8,497 bases of DNA, taken from an uncultured Eubacteriales bacterium (GTDB lineage: Bacteria; Bacillota; Clostridia; Lachnospirales; CAG-274). The stretch covers positions 1 to 8,497 of the forward strand of contig CABVEG010000059.1 in assembly GCA_902497185.1 (NCBI GenBank), written 5' to 3'. The notes below the pieces were generated by a model. It ran no database searches. It worked only from the letters and a program-made list of their open reading frames with translations, and was not told the origin of the DNA. Position 1 is the stretch's first letter; the number at the start of each line of letters is the position of its first letter. Positions 1-5,778 of the stretch are shown in pieces. The translations under genes were made by a program, and so were the position numbers.

Positions 1-50
1 GCATCGCCTTGCCAAGGCGAGGGCCGCGGGTTCGAATCCCGTCTCGCGCT
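1..50 (+). tRNA. tRNA-Gly (anticodon GCC), 5' end missing
   Basis: The 3' part of a glycine tRNA, cut by the left window edge. The anticodon arm is TCGCC / TTGCCAA / GGCGA, so the anticodon is GCC. The T arm is GCGGG / TTCGAAT / CCCGT with the invariant TTCGA core. The acceptor 3' strand CTCGCGC is followed by discriminator T at 50, as expected for bacterial tRNA-Gly. CCA is not encoded. The D arm and 5' acceptor strand (expected to be GCGCGAG) lie outside the window. Confidence 0.95.
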
Positions 51-55
51 TTTAA

Positions 56-86
56 ATGGGACAGATAATTCTGTCCTATTTTTTTT
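56..86 (+). terminator. Intrinsic terminator after tRNA-Gly
   Basis: A 9-bp stem (56-64 with 71-79, one G-T pair, core GGACAG/CTGTCC) with a 6-nt loop, followed by an 8-T run. It lies 5 nt after the tRNA and isolates the tRNA transcript from the exported-protein gene downstream. Confidence 0.9.
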
Positions 87-120
87 GTTGTATGATACAA
101 AAAAACATTAACCAATTTGT

Positions 121-138
121 ACAAAATTAACAAAATTA
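121..138 (+). repeat. Tandem 9-bp repeat in AT-rich upstream region
   Basis: ACAAAATTA occurs twice head to tail (121-129 and 130-138), just upstream of the promoter at 149-177. Two small palindromes lie nearby: TTGTATGATACAA at 88-100 and TTTGTACAAA at 116-125. The A/T tracts could act as an UP element that boosts the promoter, or as regulator sites. Only the repeats themselves are seen. Confidence 0.45.
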
Positions 139-148
139 AAAAAAGGAC

Positions 149-177
149 TAGTATTTTTATTTTTTATCTGGTATAAT
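149..177 (+). promoter_or_regulatory. Extended -10 promoter of the dockerin-like gene
   Basis: TGGTATAAT at 169-177 is a perfect extended -10 (TGnTATAAT). With a 17-bp spacer the -35 would be TAGTAT (149-154), a poor match, which is usual for extended -10 promoters. Predicted start of transcription is near 184, giving a leader of about 36 nt. Confidence 0.8.
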
Positions 178-203
178 AGGAATTAATCAAATTATGTGTA
201 TAT

Positions 204-210
204 AAGGAGG
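204..210 (+). promoter_or_regulatory. Shine-Dalgarno site fixing the start at 220
   Basis: AAGGAGG ends 9 nt before ATG 220. An in-frame GTG at 196 lies upstream of this site and would make the site part of the coding sequence, so 220 is the true start. Confidence 0.9.
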
Positions 211-219
211 AATATTATA

Positions 220-1317
220 ATGAAAAAGAAGTTATTAGGTTTCGTTGCTCTTGCAATGGCAATGGCTATGACTACTACATCTGCTTTTGCTGCTATTGGT
301 CCAAGAGCAAGAGGTACTGGTGATGTTGATGGTGACAACGTTGTTACTGCTAATGATGTATTAAAGATTTTAAAGGGTTTGGCTAATGAGGATCATCAGG
401 CTGATGTTGACGGTAATGCTATCGTTGAAAGCAGACTTGATGCAGCTATGGCTTATAAGACAGTTCTTCAGCCTAAGACTATTACAGAAGGTCTTGTACT
501 TAATATTTATGCTACAGAAGGCATAACAGGTAATATCAATATTCTTGACACAACTAAATTAGGTTCTTCTGTTGCTGACGGTGACAAGGGTATGAAGGAA
601 GTTAATGTTACTACTGCTGAAAATCTTTCAGGTGTAAGCACTATTAAGGATGCTATTTCTGAAGCTGTTGCTGCTGCTGCAATTAACAACAAGGCTGTAA
701 CTGATCAAATTAACAAGATTAAGTTCCACAGTAATGTTAAGGGTGATGTTAGCTTAAGATCTGAAAATGGTTGGTCTATGTTATGTAATGCTTTAAGATA
801 CATTGTTCCTATGGATGAGGCTACTGCTACTCTTTGTAACAAGACAGGCAATGCTAACTACACAGGCGATACTGATCCTAAGAAGGACAGATATGATGCT
901 TTAAATGAAGCTAAGGCTATTCTTGTTGGTGAGCAGACTGATCCTGCTGCTGTTAATGAATCTGAATTAACTACTGATCAGATTATTGCTATTAAGGATG
1001 CTTTATTTGTAGCTATCCCTCCAACAGTAACCGAGGAAGAAATTACTAATACTGCTAAGGAAGTATTAGCTATAACTGATACTAAGTATGACTTTACTGT
1101 TGATTACAATGGCAACAGTACATTACTTAAGACTGATAAAGTTGCAGATACTCAGTTCCTTAAGGATGTTATTTCTCTTGCTCAGTATGACACTAAGACA
1201 ATGGCTGACTACAGAAATACATTTGGCGACAAGTTAGTATTTACAGCTAAGAATATTACTAATGCAAATGCAACACCTATCACTGCTGTATTTGAGGTTG
1301 CTGAAATTGCTCAGTAA
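220..1317 (+). CDS. Secreted protein with N-terminal dockerin-like calcium site
   Basis: A 365-residue exported protein that I do not recognise as a whole. Residues 1-24 form a signal peptide (MKKK, hydrophobic Ala/Met core, SAFA-A cleavage site). Residues 34-46 (GDVDGDNVVTAND) have Asp at loop positions 1, 3, 5 and 12, the calcium-loop pattern of dockerin and EF-hand repeats, followed by a helix-like NDVLKILKG. A second copy starts at ADVDGN (61-66) but lacks the acidic residue at position 12, so it is degenerate; the 27-residue spacing is short for a classical dockerin. Residues 85-365 match no family I know. They contain two cysteines (189, 206) that could form a disulfide, and no sortase motif or C-terminal membrane anchor. 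Lysine is AAG in almost all codons and Ala/Gly mostly GCT/GGT, with a strong promoter and ribosome site, suggesting high expression. A role as a surface or scaffold-bound protein is inference. Confidence 0.85.
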   Translation: MKKKLLGFVALAMAMAMTTTSAFAAIGPRARGTGDVDGDNVVTANDVLKILKGLANEDHQADVDGNAIVESRLDAAMAYKTVLQPKTITEGLVLNIYATEGITGNINILDTTKLGSSVADGDKGMKEVNVTTAENLSGVSTIKDAISEAVAAAAINNKAVTDQINKIKFHSNVKGDVSLRSENGWSMLCNALRYIVPMDEATATLCNKTGNANYTGDTDPKKDRYDALNEAKAILVGEQTDPAAVNESELTTDQIIAIKDALFVAIPPTVTEEEITNTAKEVLAITDTKYDFTVDYNGNSTLLKTDKVADTQFLKDVISLAQYDTKTMADYRNTFGDKLVFTAKNITNANATPITAVFEVAEIAQ

Positions 1318-1352
1318 TTTTATTACAAATAAAAAATTATAACCAATAAAAC

Positions 1353-1385
1353 AAAAGAGAGATTGCTTATGTAATCTCTCTTTTT
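1353..1385 (+). terminator. Intrinsic terminator between the two surface-protein genes
   Basis: A long stem (1353-1364 with 1373-1384, core GAGAGATT/AATCTCTC, extendable by G-T and C-G) closes a TTAT loop and ends in a T run. It lies 35 nt after the dockerin-like gene and only 15 nt before the Shine-Dalgarno site of the SLH gene. There is no room for a promoter between, so it probably reduces rather than abolishes transcription of the next gene. Confidence 0.88.
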
Positions 1386-1415
1386 AAATAATTAAATTTT
1401 AGGAGAGTGAAAAAT

Positions 1416-2588
1416 ATGAAGTTAAAATTGTTAATTACTTTTGTCCTTACATTCACGGCATTATTCACTGCAACTGCTTTTGCTGCTGAAAACAAAGGCT
1501 TTACAGATGTGGACTTTTCTACGGAACAGGGACAGGCTATTGAAAAAATGTATAATGCAGGGTATCTTGCAGGCTATAATGATGGCAGCTTTAAGCCTGA
1601 TGCCACTATTACAAGAGCAGAGCTTACAAGAGTATTTAATCAGGTATTTAAGTATGAATTAGATGAGGAAAAAGCTGCTGAAATGCCTGACTTTAATGAT
1701 ATTGAAAAAGGCGTATGGTATTATAATGATGTTAAAATTGCCCAGAGCAACGGCTATATTAACGGCTTTGAGGACAATACATTCAGACCTCAGGATAACT
1801 TTACACGTCAGCAGACTTGTGTTGTTTTAGCCCTTGCGGCAGGTCTTGAAAATAATATTTCAGACATTACCATTAGTGATGAGGTTTCACCATGGGCAGA
1901 AACCTATGTTAAGGCAGCCCTTGCCGATGGCGCATTTAAGCTTGAAGAGGGGAATGCATTTAGAGGAACTGTAAATATTACAAGAGGCGAAGTTTGTCAG
2001 GCTCTTGCAAAGTATGTTGTTGCAGAGGAGAACTCAACAGAAACTACTACTAAGGATTCTGCAATTACAACTACACAGAAGGCTGAGGCTACAACATCAG
2101 CCAAAACTGAAACAACTACTAAGAAGTCAACAAGTACTTCAGGAGGATCAGGCGGTTCAAGCGGTTCAGGTAGTTCAGGTAGTTCAGGCAGCCATACGGT
2201 TACATCAACAACTACTACAACAACTACAACAACTACTACAGAAGCAACAACCACCGTAGAACCAACTACTGAAACCACTACTCTTGTTATTGAGTTAAAT
2301 GATGCACAGCTAAAAGCTCTTGACAATGTTATATACGATACTGAAAATAAACTTATTTACAGAGTGGATACTGATGCACAGATTGAGGTTGTAAATTATG
2401 TTCTTGATGCTATGAAGTCTTATAGAGCTGATTCAAGTTTTGATGTATCATCAGCTATTGGCGAGGCTAAAACAATGTATTATCAGTTAAGTTCAGAGGA
2501 AAAAAATCAGTTTAAGCAGGCAGTAATGCTTTCCTACAATATGAGTGATGTTGGACTTCTCCAAGAAATATTTGGCGCACTTTTATAA
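1416..2588 (+). CDS. SLH-domain cell-surface protein
   Basis: A 390-residue exported protein. Residues 1-23 are a signal peptide ending TAFA-A. Three S-layer-homology domains follow, at about 29-78, 93-144 and 150-202. The wall-binding motif is TRAE at 66-69, changed to TRQQ (130-133) in the second and TRGE (189-192) in the third. In known families SLH trimers bind pyruvylated secondary cell-wall polysaccharide non-covalently, so the protein should sit on the cell surface. Residues 205-290 are a low-complexity Thr/Ser/Gly linker, possibly glycosylated. Residues 291-390 form a separate, mostly helical-looking domain without Cys that I do not recognise; it is shorter than a cohesin and does not look like one. 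The start at 1416 follows AGGAGAG (1401-1407); GTG 1407 overlaps that site and is rejected. Expression probably depends on readthrough from the upstream gene. Confidence 0.9.
   Translation: MKLKLLITFVLTFTALFTATAFAAENKGFTDVDFSTEQGQAIEKMYNAGYLAGYNDGSFKPDATITRAELTRVFNQVFKYELDEEKAAEMPDFNDIEKGVWYYNDVKIAQSNGYINGFEDNTFRPQDNFTRQQTCVVLALAAGLENNISDITISDEVSPWAETYVKAALADGAFKLEEGNAFRGTVNITRGEVCQALAKYVVAEENSTETTTKDSAITTTQKAEATTSAKTETTTKKSTSTSGGSGGSSGSGSSGSSGSHTVTSTTTTTTTTTTTEATTTVEPTTETTTLVIELNDAQLKALDNVIYDTENKLIYRVDTDAQIEVVNYVLDAMKSYRADSSFDVSSAIGEAKTMYYQLSSEEKNQFKQAVMLSYNMSDVGLLQEIFGALL
2139..2240 (+). repeat. Low-complexity Gly/Ser and poly-Thr coding repeats
   Basis: Within the SLH gene, 2139-2192 encodes a Gly/Ser stretch with tandem GGTAGTTCA units, and 2208-2240 encodes 11 consecutive Thr with mixed ACA/ACT codons. 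These can change length by slippage in multiples of three and would then alter the reach of the C-terminal domain from the wall. Confidence 0.7.
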
Positions 2589-2630
2589 TATTGCCGTGTT
2601 TCTTTTGACTACACAGTTATCCTTACTTGC

Positions 2631-2650
2631 AGGGTGAATATAGTCACCTT
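2631..2650 (+). other. Small hairpin after the SLH gene, function unclear
   Basis: AGGGTGA / ATATAG / TCACCTT forms a 7-bp stem with one G-T pair. No T run follows, so it is not a convincing terminator. The rest of the 156-bp convergent spacer holds only the strong terminator at 2698-2734. Confidence 0.3.
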
Positions 2651-2697
2651 AACAGGTTTGGTTTATAAAGAGCTTTAATTGAATATATTTTAACAAA

Positions 2698-2734
2698 AAT
2701 ACCCCCCTGTTTCAAATCCGAAACAGGGGGTATT
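2698..2734 (-). terminator. Intrinsic terminator of argG, possibly bidirectional
   Basis: A GC-rich stem (CCCCCTGTTTC at 2703-2713 with GAAACAGGGGG at 2720-2730, extended by A-T pairs past one bulged C) with a 6-nt loop. On the minus strand it is followed by TATTTTTG, a good T tract, and begins about 10 nt after the argG stop. On the plus strand the tail is less T-rich but may still stop readthrough from the SLH gene. Confidence 0.88.
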
Positions 2735-2744
2735 AATTTACTTA

Positions 2745-3965
2745 TTATTTATTTTTCTTAGCATTTGCAAGCATCATAGCTCTAACCTTTAATGGAAGAC
2801 CCATAAGAGTAATAAATCCGCCTGCATCCTTATGAGAGTAAAGCTCGCCTGTTGTAAAGCTTGCAAGCTCTGCATTATATAAGCTGTAAGGTGAAGTAAC
2901 GCCTGCGCTTATAATATTTCCCTTATAAAGTTTTAACTTAACACTACCTGTAACATATTCCTGAGTTACATCAACAAATGCTGCAAGGGCTTCTCTTAAA
3001 GGAGTAAACCATTCACCTCTGTAAATTAAGTCAGCATACTTAATTCTGATAGTTTCCTTATAGTCTGTAGTTGCTCTGTCGAGGCAAAGGTATTCAAGAT
3101 CTCTGTGAGCAGCATATAAAATAGAACCGCCGGGAGTTTCATATACACCTCTTGACTTCATACCAACAACTCTGTTTTCAACAAGGTCAGTAATGCCTAC
3201 ACCGTTTTCACCACCGATTTTGTTAAGATAAGTCATTAACTCAAGAGGCTTAACAGCCTTGCCGTCAAGTGTAACAGGTATACCCTTTTCAAAACCTATT
3301 TCAACATATGTAGGAGTGTCGGGAGCCTTTTCAGGAGATACACCAAGCTTTAAAAGACTGTCGAAGTTTGGTTCATTGGCAGGGTCCTCAAGGTCAAGAC
3401 CTTCATGACTAATGTGCCAAAGGTTGGAATCTCTTGAATAAGAATCTTCCTTTTTCATAGGAACTTCAATACCTCTGTCAATAAGATACTGAATTTCGTC
3501 CTCTCTTGACTGGAGAGTCCACTTTTCATCTCTCCAAGCTGCAATAATCTGTAAGTGAGGAGCAAGAGCCTTAATACCGAGTTCAAATCTGATCTGGTCA
3601 TTACCCTTGCCTGTAGCGCCATGACAAATAGCATCTGCACCTTCTTTAATTGCAATGTCAACAAGTTTCTTAGCAATTAAAGGTCTTGCAATAGATGTAC
3701 CTAAAAGATATTTGTCCTCATATACACAGCCTGCTTTTACCATTGGGTAAATGTAATCTGTAATAAGCTCTTCCTGAACATCCTCAACGTAAATCTTGGA
3801 AGCACCCTGAGCAATAGCTCTTTCTTCAAGACCTGTTGTTTCTTTATTAGTTAAACCAACGTTGATACAAGCAGCAATAACTTCTGCATTGTCATAATTT
3901 TCCTTTAACCAAGGTATAATAACAGAAGTGTCAAGACCGCCTGAATAAGCAAGTACAATTTTCAT
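2745..3965 (-). CDS. argG: Argininosuccinate synthase
   Basis: Cytoplasmic enzyme of 406 residues, the usual family length. It joins citrulline and aspartate using ATP to give argininosuccinate, AMP and PPi, the penultimate step to arginine. The N-type ATP-pyrophosphatase loop SGGLDTS is at residues 8-14 after a short beta strand (KIVLAY). Family segments GATGKGNDQ (116-124) and DSYSRDSNLWHIS (174-186) are intact, as is the conserved region around RGVYETPGG (272-280). The start ATG at 3965 follows GGAGG (3978-3974) by 8 nt; a TTG five codons upstream overlaps that site and is rejected. It is transcribed away from argC from its own promoter in the shared spacer and ends at the strong hairpin 2698-2734. 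argH is not in the window. Confidence 0.97.
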   Translation of the reverse strand: MKIVLAYSGGLDTSVIIPWLKENYDNAEVIAACINVGLTNKETTGLEERAIAQGASKIYVEDVQEELITDYIYPMVKAGCVYEDKYLLGTSIARPLIAKKLVDIAIKEGADAICHGATGKGNDQIRFELGIKALAPHLQIIAAWRDEKWTLQSREDEIQYLIDRGIEVPMKKEDSYSRDSNLWHISHEGLDLEDPANEPNFDSLLKLGVSPEKAPDTPTYVEIGFEKGIPVTLDGKAVKPLELMTYLNKIGGENGVGITDLVENRVVGMKSRGVYETPGGSILYAAHRDLEYLCLDRATTDYKETIRIKYADLIYRGEWFTPLREALAAFVDVTQEYVTGSVKLKLYKGNIISAGVTSPYSLYNAELASFTTGELYSHKDAGGFITLMGLPLKVRAMMLANAKKNK

Positions 3966-4007
3966 ATTACTTTCCTCCAAAAAAATATTTTTAATTTAAT
4001 TGCTATT

Positions 4008-4036
4008 ATTGTAACACTCATACAATAAATATGCAA
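4008..4036 (-). promoter_or_regulatory. argG promoter
   Basis: Read on the minus strand: -35 TTGCAT (4036-4031), a 17-bp spacer, and -10 TACAAT (4013-4008) preceded by TGT, giving an extended -10. Transcription should start near 4001, leaving a leader of about 36 nt. The -35 lies in an 11-bp sequence shared with the argC promoter. Confidence 0.65.
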
Positions 4037-4075
4037 GCTATTTTTTCAAAAAAATGTATATTTTTATATTTTTGG

Positions 4076-4089
4076 TGAATTTTTATAAA
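4076..4089. promoter_or_regulatory. Weak ARG-box-like sequence
   Basis: TGAATTTTTATAAA matches the left half of the known ArgR operator pattern (TGAAT, four A/T, ATTCA) fully and the right half in 3 of 5 positions. It lies between the argG and argC promoters, where an ArgR/AhrC site would be expected. AT-rich DNA gives such matches by chance. Confidence 0.25.
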
Positions 4090-4094
4090 TAATG

Positions 4095-4111
4095 CTTGCA
4101 TATTATGCAAG
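4095..4111. promoter_or_regulatory. Perfect 17-bp palindrome, candidate operator
   Basis: CTTGCATATTATGCAAG is a perfect inverted repeat (8-bp arms around one T). It covers the -35 (TTGCAT, 4096-4101) of the distal argC promoter, so a bound dimer would block it. One arm recurs at 4030-4037 over the argG -35. An arginine regulator of the ArgR type is the natural candidate but the sequence is not the textbook ARG box. Confidence 0.55.
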
Positions 4112-4124
4112 TTTGATGTATAAT
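4096..4124 (+). promoter_or_regulatory. argC distal promoter (P1)
   Basis: TTGCAT (4096-4101), exactly 17 bp, then TATAAT (4119-4124). Transcription would start near 4131 and give a leader of about 110 nt containing the hairpin 4164-4183. Its -35 lies inside the 17-bp palindrome. Confidence 0.6.
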
Positions 4125-4163
4125 CATAAATCATTATTAATTTGCCTGATTTTAGTAAAAAAC

Positions 4164-4183
4164 ACTGTACAATTACAGTTTTT
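4164..4183 (+). promoter_or_regulatory. Inverted repeat with T run in the argC leader
   Basis: ACTGTA-CAAT-TACAGT (4164-4179) is a perfect 6-bp inverted repeat ending in a run of five T (4179-4183) and preceded by six A. In a transcript from P1 it could act as a weak terminator or attenuator. As DNA it covers the -35 of P2 and could be an operator. The sequence does not decide between these. Confidence 0.4.
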
Positions 4184-4194
4184 AGGGGTATAAT
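4166..4194 (+). promoter_or_regulatory. argC proximal promoter (P2)
   Basis: TGTACA (4166-4171, 4 of 6 to consensus), 17 bp, then a perfect TATAAT (4189-4194). Transcription would start near 4201, about 40 nt before the argC start codon. Confidence 0.5.
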
Positions 4195-4239
4195 AATAAT
4201 TTAAAGTAGAATTTTGTTATGGTTAAATTGGAGGCTATT

Positions 4240-5277
4240 ATGATTAAGGTTGGTATTATAGGTGCAACAGGCTATGCAGGTCAGGAGCTTGTGAGAATAA
4301 TTACTCAGCATCCTGAGGCGAAAATTGTTACTTTAACATCTCAAAGCTATGCAGGAAAGAATTATGAAGAAGTTTATTCAAACTACAGACATCTTGATTA
4401 TATATGCGAGGAAGAGGATATTGAAAAAATGGCTGATTTATGTGACGTTATTTTTCTTGCTCTCCCTCACGGTGTTGCAAGCAAAAAGATTAATGATAAT
4501 ATATTAAACAAGGTAAAAATTATTGACTTAGGTGCTGATTTCAGATTACAGGATATTGATACCTATGAAAAATGGTATACGACCCATTATTCAAAGGATA
4601 TTCTTCCCGAAGCCATATATGGTCTTTGCGAAATTAACAGAGATAAAATAAAGGGCAGAAGAATTGTTGCTAATCCCGGCTGCTACACTACCTGTTCAAT
4701 ACTTTCAATGTATCCTCTTGTTAAGGAAGGAATAATTGATAATTCCTCAATTATAATAGACGCTAAGTCAGGAGCAACAGGTGCAGGAAGAGGACTTTCT
4801 CTCCCTAATCACTACTGTGAGCTTAATGAATCTGTTAAGGCATATAAAATTGCAAGCCACAGACATACTCCTGAAATTGAGGAGCAGTTAAGCTATGCGG
4901 CAGGTGAAAGCATTGTTATTAATTTTACACCTCATCTTATTCCTATGGACAGAGGTATTCTTGCTACCTGTTATGCAAATTTAAAGGGTAGTTATACTTA
5001 TAATGACATAAAGGCAATTTATGAAAAGTATTATGGCAATGAGCATTTTATAAGACTTACAAAGGAAGGTACTTTTCCTGAAACTAAGTGGGTTAAGGGT
5101 TCAAACTTTGTTGATATTGGCTTTGCCATTGATGAAAGAACAAATAGAATTATCGTTATTGGAGCTATTGACAACTTATTTAAGGGTGCGGCAGGACAGG
5201 CTGTTCAGAATATGAATATTTTGTTTGGTCTTGACGAAAAGACAGGTATTGATTATGTGCCTGTATTCCCTGCGTAA
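4240..5277 (+). CDS. argC: N-acetyl-gamma-glutamyl-phosphate reductase
   Basis: Cytoplasmic enzyme of 345 residues, typical of the long ArgC form. It reduces N-acetylglutamyl phosphate with NADPH to the semialdehyde, the third step from glutamate to ornithine. The N-terminal Rossmann motif GATGYAG is at 8-14. The catalytic cysteine is Cys148 in NPGCYTT (145-151). SGATGAGRG (177-185) and HRHTPE (207-212) are the conserved catalytic-domain segments, with His209 the likely general base. The start ATG 4240 follows GGAGG (4230-4234) by 5 nt; an ATG at 4219 has no ribosome site and would add seven residues not found in the family. It is the first gene of the argC-J-B-D operon and is followed after 2 nt by the inserted transposase gene. 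Confidence 0.97.
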   Translation: MIKVGIIGATGYAGQELVRIITQHPEAKIVTLTSQSYAGKNYEEVYSNYRHLDYICEEEDIEKMADLCDVIFLALPHGVASKKINDNILNKVKIIDLGADFRLQDIDTYEKWYTTHYSKDILPEAIYGLCEINRDKIKGRRIVANPGCYTTCSILSMYPLVKEGIIDNSSIIIDAKSGATGAGRGLSLPNHYCELNESVKAYKIASHRHTPEIEEQLSYAAGESIVINFTPHLIPMDRGILATCYANLKGSYTYNDIKAIYEKYYGNEHFIRLTKEGTFPETKWVKGSNFVDIGFAIDERTNRIIVIGAIDNLFKGAAGQAVQNMNILFGLDEKTGIDYVPVFPA

Positions 5278-5279
5278 TT

Positions 5280-5768
5280 ATGGAAACCAGAAAGAATATT
5301 AGACTTAAAGAATATGATTATTCTCAAAATGGAGTTTATTTTATAACAATATGTACAAAAGATAAAAAAATGTTGTTTTGGAACAATAACCTTAATGTAG
5401 GGGCGAGCATTGCTCGTCCGTCAGATAACTATGAGTTATCTAAAATTGGCATTGTTGCAGAAGATGGTATTAAAAATATTTCCGAACACTATCCTGTTAA
5501 TGTAGATAGCTATGTTGTAATGCCAAATCATATACATTTATTATTATCAATTACAAATAGTGGCGGACGAGCAATGCTCGCCCCTACAATTTCTCATATA
5601 ATACAACAGTATAAGGGTTATGTTACAAAAAATATTGGTTTTTCTCCATGGCAGAAATTATTTTATGATCATATTGTAAGGGATGAACAGGAATATCTGA
5701 ATATCCTTAATTACATACAAACTAATCCGTTAAAATGGCATTTGGACAAATATTATATTGAAGATTAG
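5280..5768 (+). CDS. REP-associated tyrosine transposase (RAYT), Y1/HUH family
   Basis: A 162-residue protein of the IS200-like/RAYT type. Family members nick single-stranded REP DNA with a tyrosine after HUH-bound metal activation. The HUH motif is HIH (84-86) in YVVMPNHIHLLL. Tyr111 or Tyr114 in QQYKGYVTK is the likely nucleophile. The C-terminal PWQKLFYDHIVRDEQEYL and YIQTNPLKW (145-153) are RAYT signatures, so the protein looks complete. Two 24-nt REP copies lie inside the gene, encoding VGASIARP (40-47) and GRAMLAPT (96-103 region) in two loops that vary in this family. The start is 2 nt after argC with no Shine-Dalgarno site, so translation must be weak or coupled to argC; the TAG stop overlaps the argJ ribosome site. 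It has no role in arginine synthesis and is an insertion in the operon. Activity is not shown. Confidence 0.88.
   Translation: METRKNIRLKEYDYSQNGVYFITICTKDKKMLFWNNNLNVGASIARPSDNYELSKIGIVAEDGIKNISEHYPVNVDSYVVMPNHIHLLLSITNSGGRAMLAPTISHIIQQYKGYVTKNIGFSPWQKLFYDHIVRDEQEYLNILNYIQTNPLKWHLDKYYIED
5397..5420 (+). repeat. REP element, copy 1 (inside RAYT)
   Basis: Begins with the tetranucleotide GTAG (5397-5400), the 5' mark of RAYT-recognised REPs, directly followed by a hairpin: GGGCGAGC (5401-5408), loop ATT, GCTCGTCC (5412-5419), one G-T pair. It fills exactly eight codons (residues 40-47). Much more GC-rich than the gene around it. Confidence 0.85.
5564..5587 (-). repeat. REP element, copy 2, inverted (inside RAYT)
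   Basis: The exact reverse complement of copy 1 over all 24 nt, and over 25 nt when 5396 and 5588 are included. On the minus strand it reads GTAG then the same hairpin. The copies point toward each other, 143 nt apart, as in a REPIN but with the HUH codons (5529-5537) between them. Read through in frame as part of residues 95-103. Confidence 0.85.
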
Positions 5769-5778
5769 GAGGAATATT

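Noticed and set aside
220..1317. Calling the exported protein a true cellulosomal dockerin
   Set aside because: Only the first calcium loop is intact, the second is degenerate, the spacing is short, and no cohesin or glycoside hydrolase domain is in the window.
1997..2326. Open frames in other frames over the SLH linker (Val-rich on the minus strand, Gln-rich on the plus strand)
   Set aside because: They are products of the ACA/ACT and GGT/TCA repeats read out of frame, with no start signals.
4125..4239. Riboswitch or T-box in the argC leader
   Set aside because: Only about 110 nt at most, AT-rich, with one small hairpin. No T-box core or known riboswitch elements are visible.
5397..5587. 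CRISPR array or IS terminal repeats
   Set aside because: Only two copies, in inverted orientation, both inside a coding frame. GTAG plus hairpin fits REP elements better, and the gene extends past both copies.
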